Assembly: GCA_031264545.1 (NCBI GenBank)
Contig: JAISDV010000049.1
Span: forward strand, 1-25,299
DNA: 25,299 nt
Reading direction: 5' to 3'
Source of the DNA: Oscillospiraceae bacterium
GTDB lineage: Bacteria > Bacillota > Clostridia > Oscillospirales > Oscillospiraceae
Shown here: positions 24,237-25,299 of the stretch, one piece after another
Layout: the number at the start of each line of letters is the position of its first letter
How positions within the stretch are numbered: the stretch's first letter is position 1
Program-made: the position numbers and the translations under genes
The notes under the pieces: generated by a model
The model's input: the letters and a program-made list of their open reading frames with translations, nothing else
The model's database searches: none
Told to the model about the DNA's origin: nothing

Positions 24237-24473
24237 CTATTCTATCATATTATACACGGCCTGAGAAAAATAGCTACAGTAAAAATCCCCGCAAGCTGTA
24301 AAAATCGGCTGAAGCTCACGGGCACTGACAAGAGAGACAGGTGATAAGCCACTTGATATAAAGGCTTTTGCGGGGGCGGCGTCCTCCGTGAAAGCCTTTT
24401 TGTATGCCTGTAATTCGTGGTTGGCGAGGCTTGCTGCCTTGCCGTCGCTGTAGCCGTCATCGGAAATGCACAC
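24237..24473 (-). CDS. Doubtful 78-residue frame, possible remnant
   Basis: A GTG-initiated frame encodes 78 residues containing YSDGKAASLANHELQAYKK and ELQPIFTACGDFYCSYF. The composition looks protein-like, but I cannot assign a family. The only Shine-Dalgarno candidate, AAAGGGGG, abuts the GTG directly, and the 3' end overlaps both -10 boxes of pyk. An alternative - strand frame (24245-24496, 83 residues) is open over the same bases. Best read as a remnant or spurious frame at the edge of accessory DNA. Confidence 0.25.
   Translation of the reverse strand: MCISDDGYSDGKAASLANHELQAYKKAFTEDAAPAKAFISSGLSPVSLVSARELQPIFTACGDFYCSYFSQAVYNMIE
24239..24267 (-). promoter_or_regulatory. Promoter region of pyk
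   Basis: On the - strand TTCTCA (24267-24262) and TAGAAT (24244-24239) are 17 bases apart. A perfect TATAAT (24254-24249) lies 4 bases upstream of the TAGAAT but lacks a good -35. The start codon at 24177 is 61 bases beyond the -10. Which -10 is used cannot be settled by eye. Confidence 0.65.
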
Positions 24474-24526
24474 CCCCTTTCAGGATTTTGAGGCAAAATT
24501 ATAAGGTATAGGCCAAGTTAAAAGGT
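24268..24526. other. Accessory intergenic stretch with a long hairpin
   Basis: Apart from the doubtful frame above, this region holds one clear structure. AAAGGCTTT (24360-24368) pairs with AAAGCCTTT (24391-24399), and the bases between them continue the stem to 17 bp using three G-T wobbles around a 6-base loop (24377-24382). T runs to 24401. The wobbles pair only on the + strand, where it looks like an intrinsic terminator or an RNA element. No gene on that strand reads into it. Confidence 0.45.
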
Positions 24527-24904
24527 TCAAGCTGCCGCCTGATTTCTCTTAAAATACTGCAAACCCAAAATGCAAACAGGCAGGAAATAGGCACACCAAA
24601 TGAGCAGCACGAATGTCCCGATAGTGCCACCGTTTTGTATACCAGGTGTAAATATAGGAAACATAGGCATCAGCAAGCCGGAAACGCAAAATACGCCATG
24701 TATGTGCAAGAGTATGCGTAGAGCCTGGTCTCCCTTTGCTTTCGGAATAATGGTGAACCCGGCAAAGAAAGTGGATAAGCCCATAAACCCATATCCGAGC
24801 AGGTTGTAGTTAAAATACAGGCTACCAAGATGCTCGTAACTGATTATGGACAATACTTCCTCCGAGGGGCTGTTCATCCTCACCGTAGTTAGGATATGCT
24901 GCAA
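24527..24904 (-). pseudogene. Truncated membrane protein gene, 5' part missing
   Basis: The frame gives up to 125 residues from a TTG, or 116 from the ATG at 24877 (MNSPSEEVLSII). It has three hydrophobic segments: LYFNYNLLGYGFMGLSTFFAG, ILLHIHGVFCVSGLLMPMF, and TIGTFVLLIWCAYFLPVCIL. It ends QYFKRNQAAA. An in-frame TAA at 24913-24911 blocks extension, and the sequence before MNSP (LQHILTTVR) reads like the middle of a longer membrane protein, so the start appears lost. Only 23 bases separate the frame from the next gene's stop, leaving no room for the missing part. The base composition is richer in A and T than the core genes. Function unknown; a genuine short protein from 24877 is possible. 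Confidence 0.5.
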
Positions 24905-24927
24905 ACAAAGTTATGTCTGCGACGACA

Positions 24928-25299
24928 CTATTCGGGTATATCTACGATCATTTGCTTTTGATTTTCGTTCCTTCCCAAAGTTATTAAATACGCGTTTTGA
25001 GATTGCACATCATTAGCGGTAGTTACTCTTATTAAGGTATGATCACCAAGTCGCTTCTCTCCATCCCAACCGGTTGCTTCTCCGCTGTTCCACCCTATGG
25101 GAAAATCTTTTGACGGTTCAACAAACGCCAAGGTAACGCCGTCAACATCACGTTCCGGCAAACGATTTTTTAACGCCTGAACGATGTCATTCTCCTGAAT
25201 GTATTGAAGGACGACTTGAACCAATTCATCGGATTCCGCCGGAGGCTCACAAATCATATAATATGCAAAAAGTCCATTGCGTACCGCGACATAGGAGAA
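24928..25299 (-). CDS. Hypothetical protein, C-terminal part, runs off window
   Basis: The frame is open from the right edge to a TAG at 24928-24930 and gives 123 residues. The ATG at 25257 is internal or an alternative start: in-frame codons continue to the edge without a stop (FSYVAVRNGLFAYY precedes it). The visible part is soluble-looking with acidic stretches (ICEPPAESDELVQVVLQYI) and ends QKQMIVDIPE. I do not recognise the family. Base composition is A/T-rich like the neighbouring fragment, unlike the GC-rich core, suggesting acquisition. Confidence 0.6.
   Translation of the reverse strand, partial: FSYVAVRNGLFAYYMICEPPAESDELVQVVLQYIQENDIVQALKNRLPERDVDGVTLAFVEPSKDFPIGWNSGEATGWDGEKRLGDHTLIRVTTANDVQSQNAYLITLGRNENQKQMIVDIPE

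Noticed and set aside
1..25299. CRISPR array, restriction-modification, toxin-antitoxin or other defence genes
   Set aside because: No spaced direct repeats and no recognisable defence-family motifs were seen on either strand; the accessory piece at the right edge is too short and incomplete to show any.

Overview
The window is about 24 kb of GC-rich chromosome, apparently from a high-GC Clostridia (Firmicutes). The evidence is a WalR/WalK/YycH/YycI-type signalling operon, strong Shine-Dalgarno sites of GGAGG or AAAGGA type, sigma-A-like promoters, a dimer-type single-chain glycyl-tRNA synthetase, and a DNA polymerase I whose proofreading domain looks degenerate. Oscillospirales is my best guess from gene content and base composition; the genus cannot be read from the sequence. 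Most of it is core chromosome, and only the last ~1 kb looks accessory.

Left part (1-6.9 kb, + strand): a terminator closes whatever lies to the left. An extended -10 promoter then drives a NUDIX hydrolase of ADP-ribose pyrophosphatase type, probably co-transcribed with walR, walK, yycH-like and yycI-like genes. This cell-envelope two-component system ends at a hairpin. An MFS transporter with its own promoter follows and meets ltaE (threonine aldolase family, - strand) tail to tail.

Middle (6.9-14.6 kb): ltaE and yfbR are divergently transcribed from two clear promoters. The + strand run is yfbR, an ACT-domain protein (UPF0237), a PFL-family protein (UPF0210/DUF711), glyQS, a 116-residue membrane-anchored protein of unknown function, nadE and a possible 49-residue small protein. 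It ends at a perfect bidirectional terminator shared with upp. Several of these genes touch glycine: ltaE makes it, glyQS charges it to tRNA, and the ACT protein belongs to a GcvR-like group. Nucleotide and NAD metabolism are the other theme (yfbR, nadE, upp).

Right part (14.6-24.2 kb, all - strand, read right to left): pyk with its own promoter and terminator, then uvrB, polA, rimI, tsaD, tsaE, tsaB and upp. These cover glycolysis, DNA repair, ribosomal protein acetylation and the t6A tRNA modification set, with short gaps or overlaps from uvrB to tsaB.

The far right (about 24.3-25.3 kb) is visibly richer in A and T. It holds a short doubtful frame, a membrane-protein gene lacking its 5' part, and a gene that runs off the window. 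It looks like the edge or scar of acquired DNA. I saw no CRISPR array, rRNA, tRNA, complete insertion sequence or defence system. The most unusual signals are a 22-base identical sequence placed at the start codons of two unrelated genes, the ACT/PFL pair in a glycine-themed setting, and the decayed right edge.
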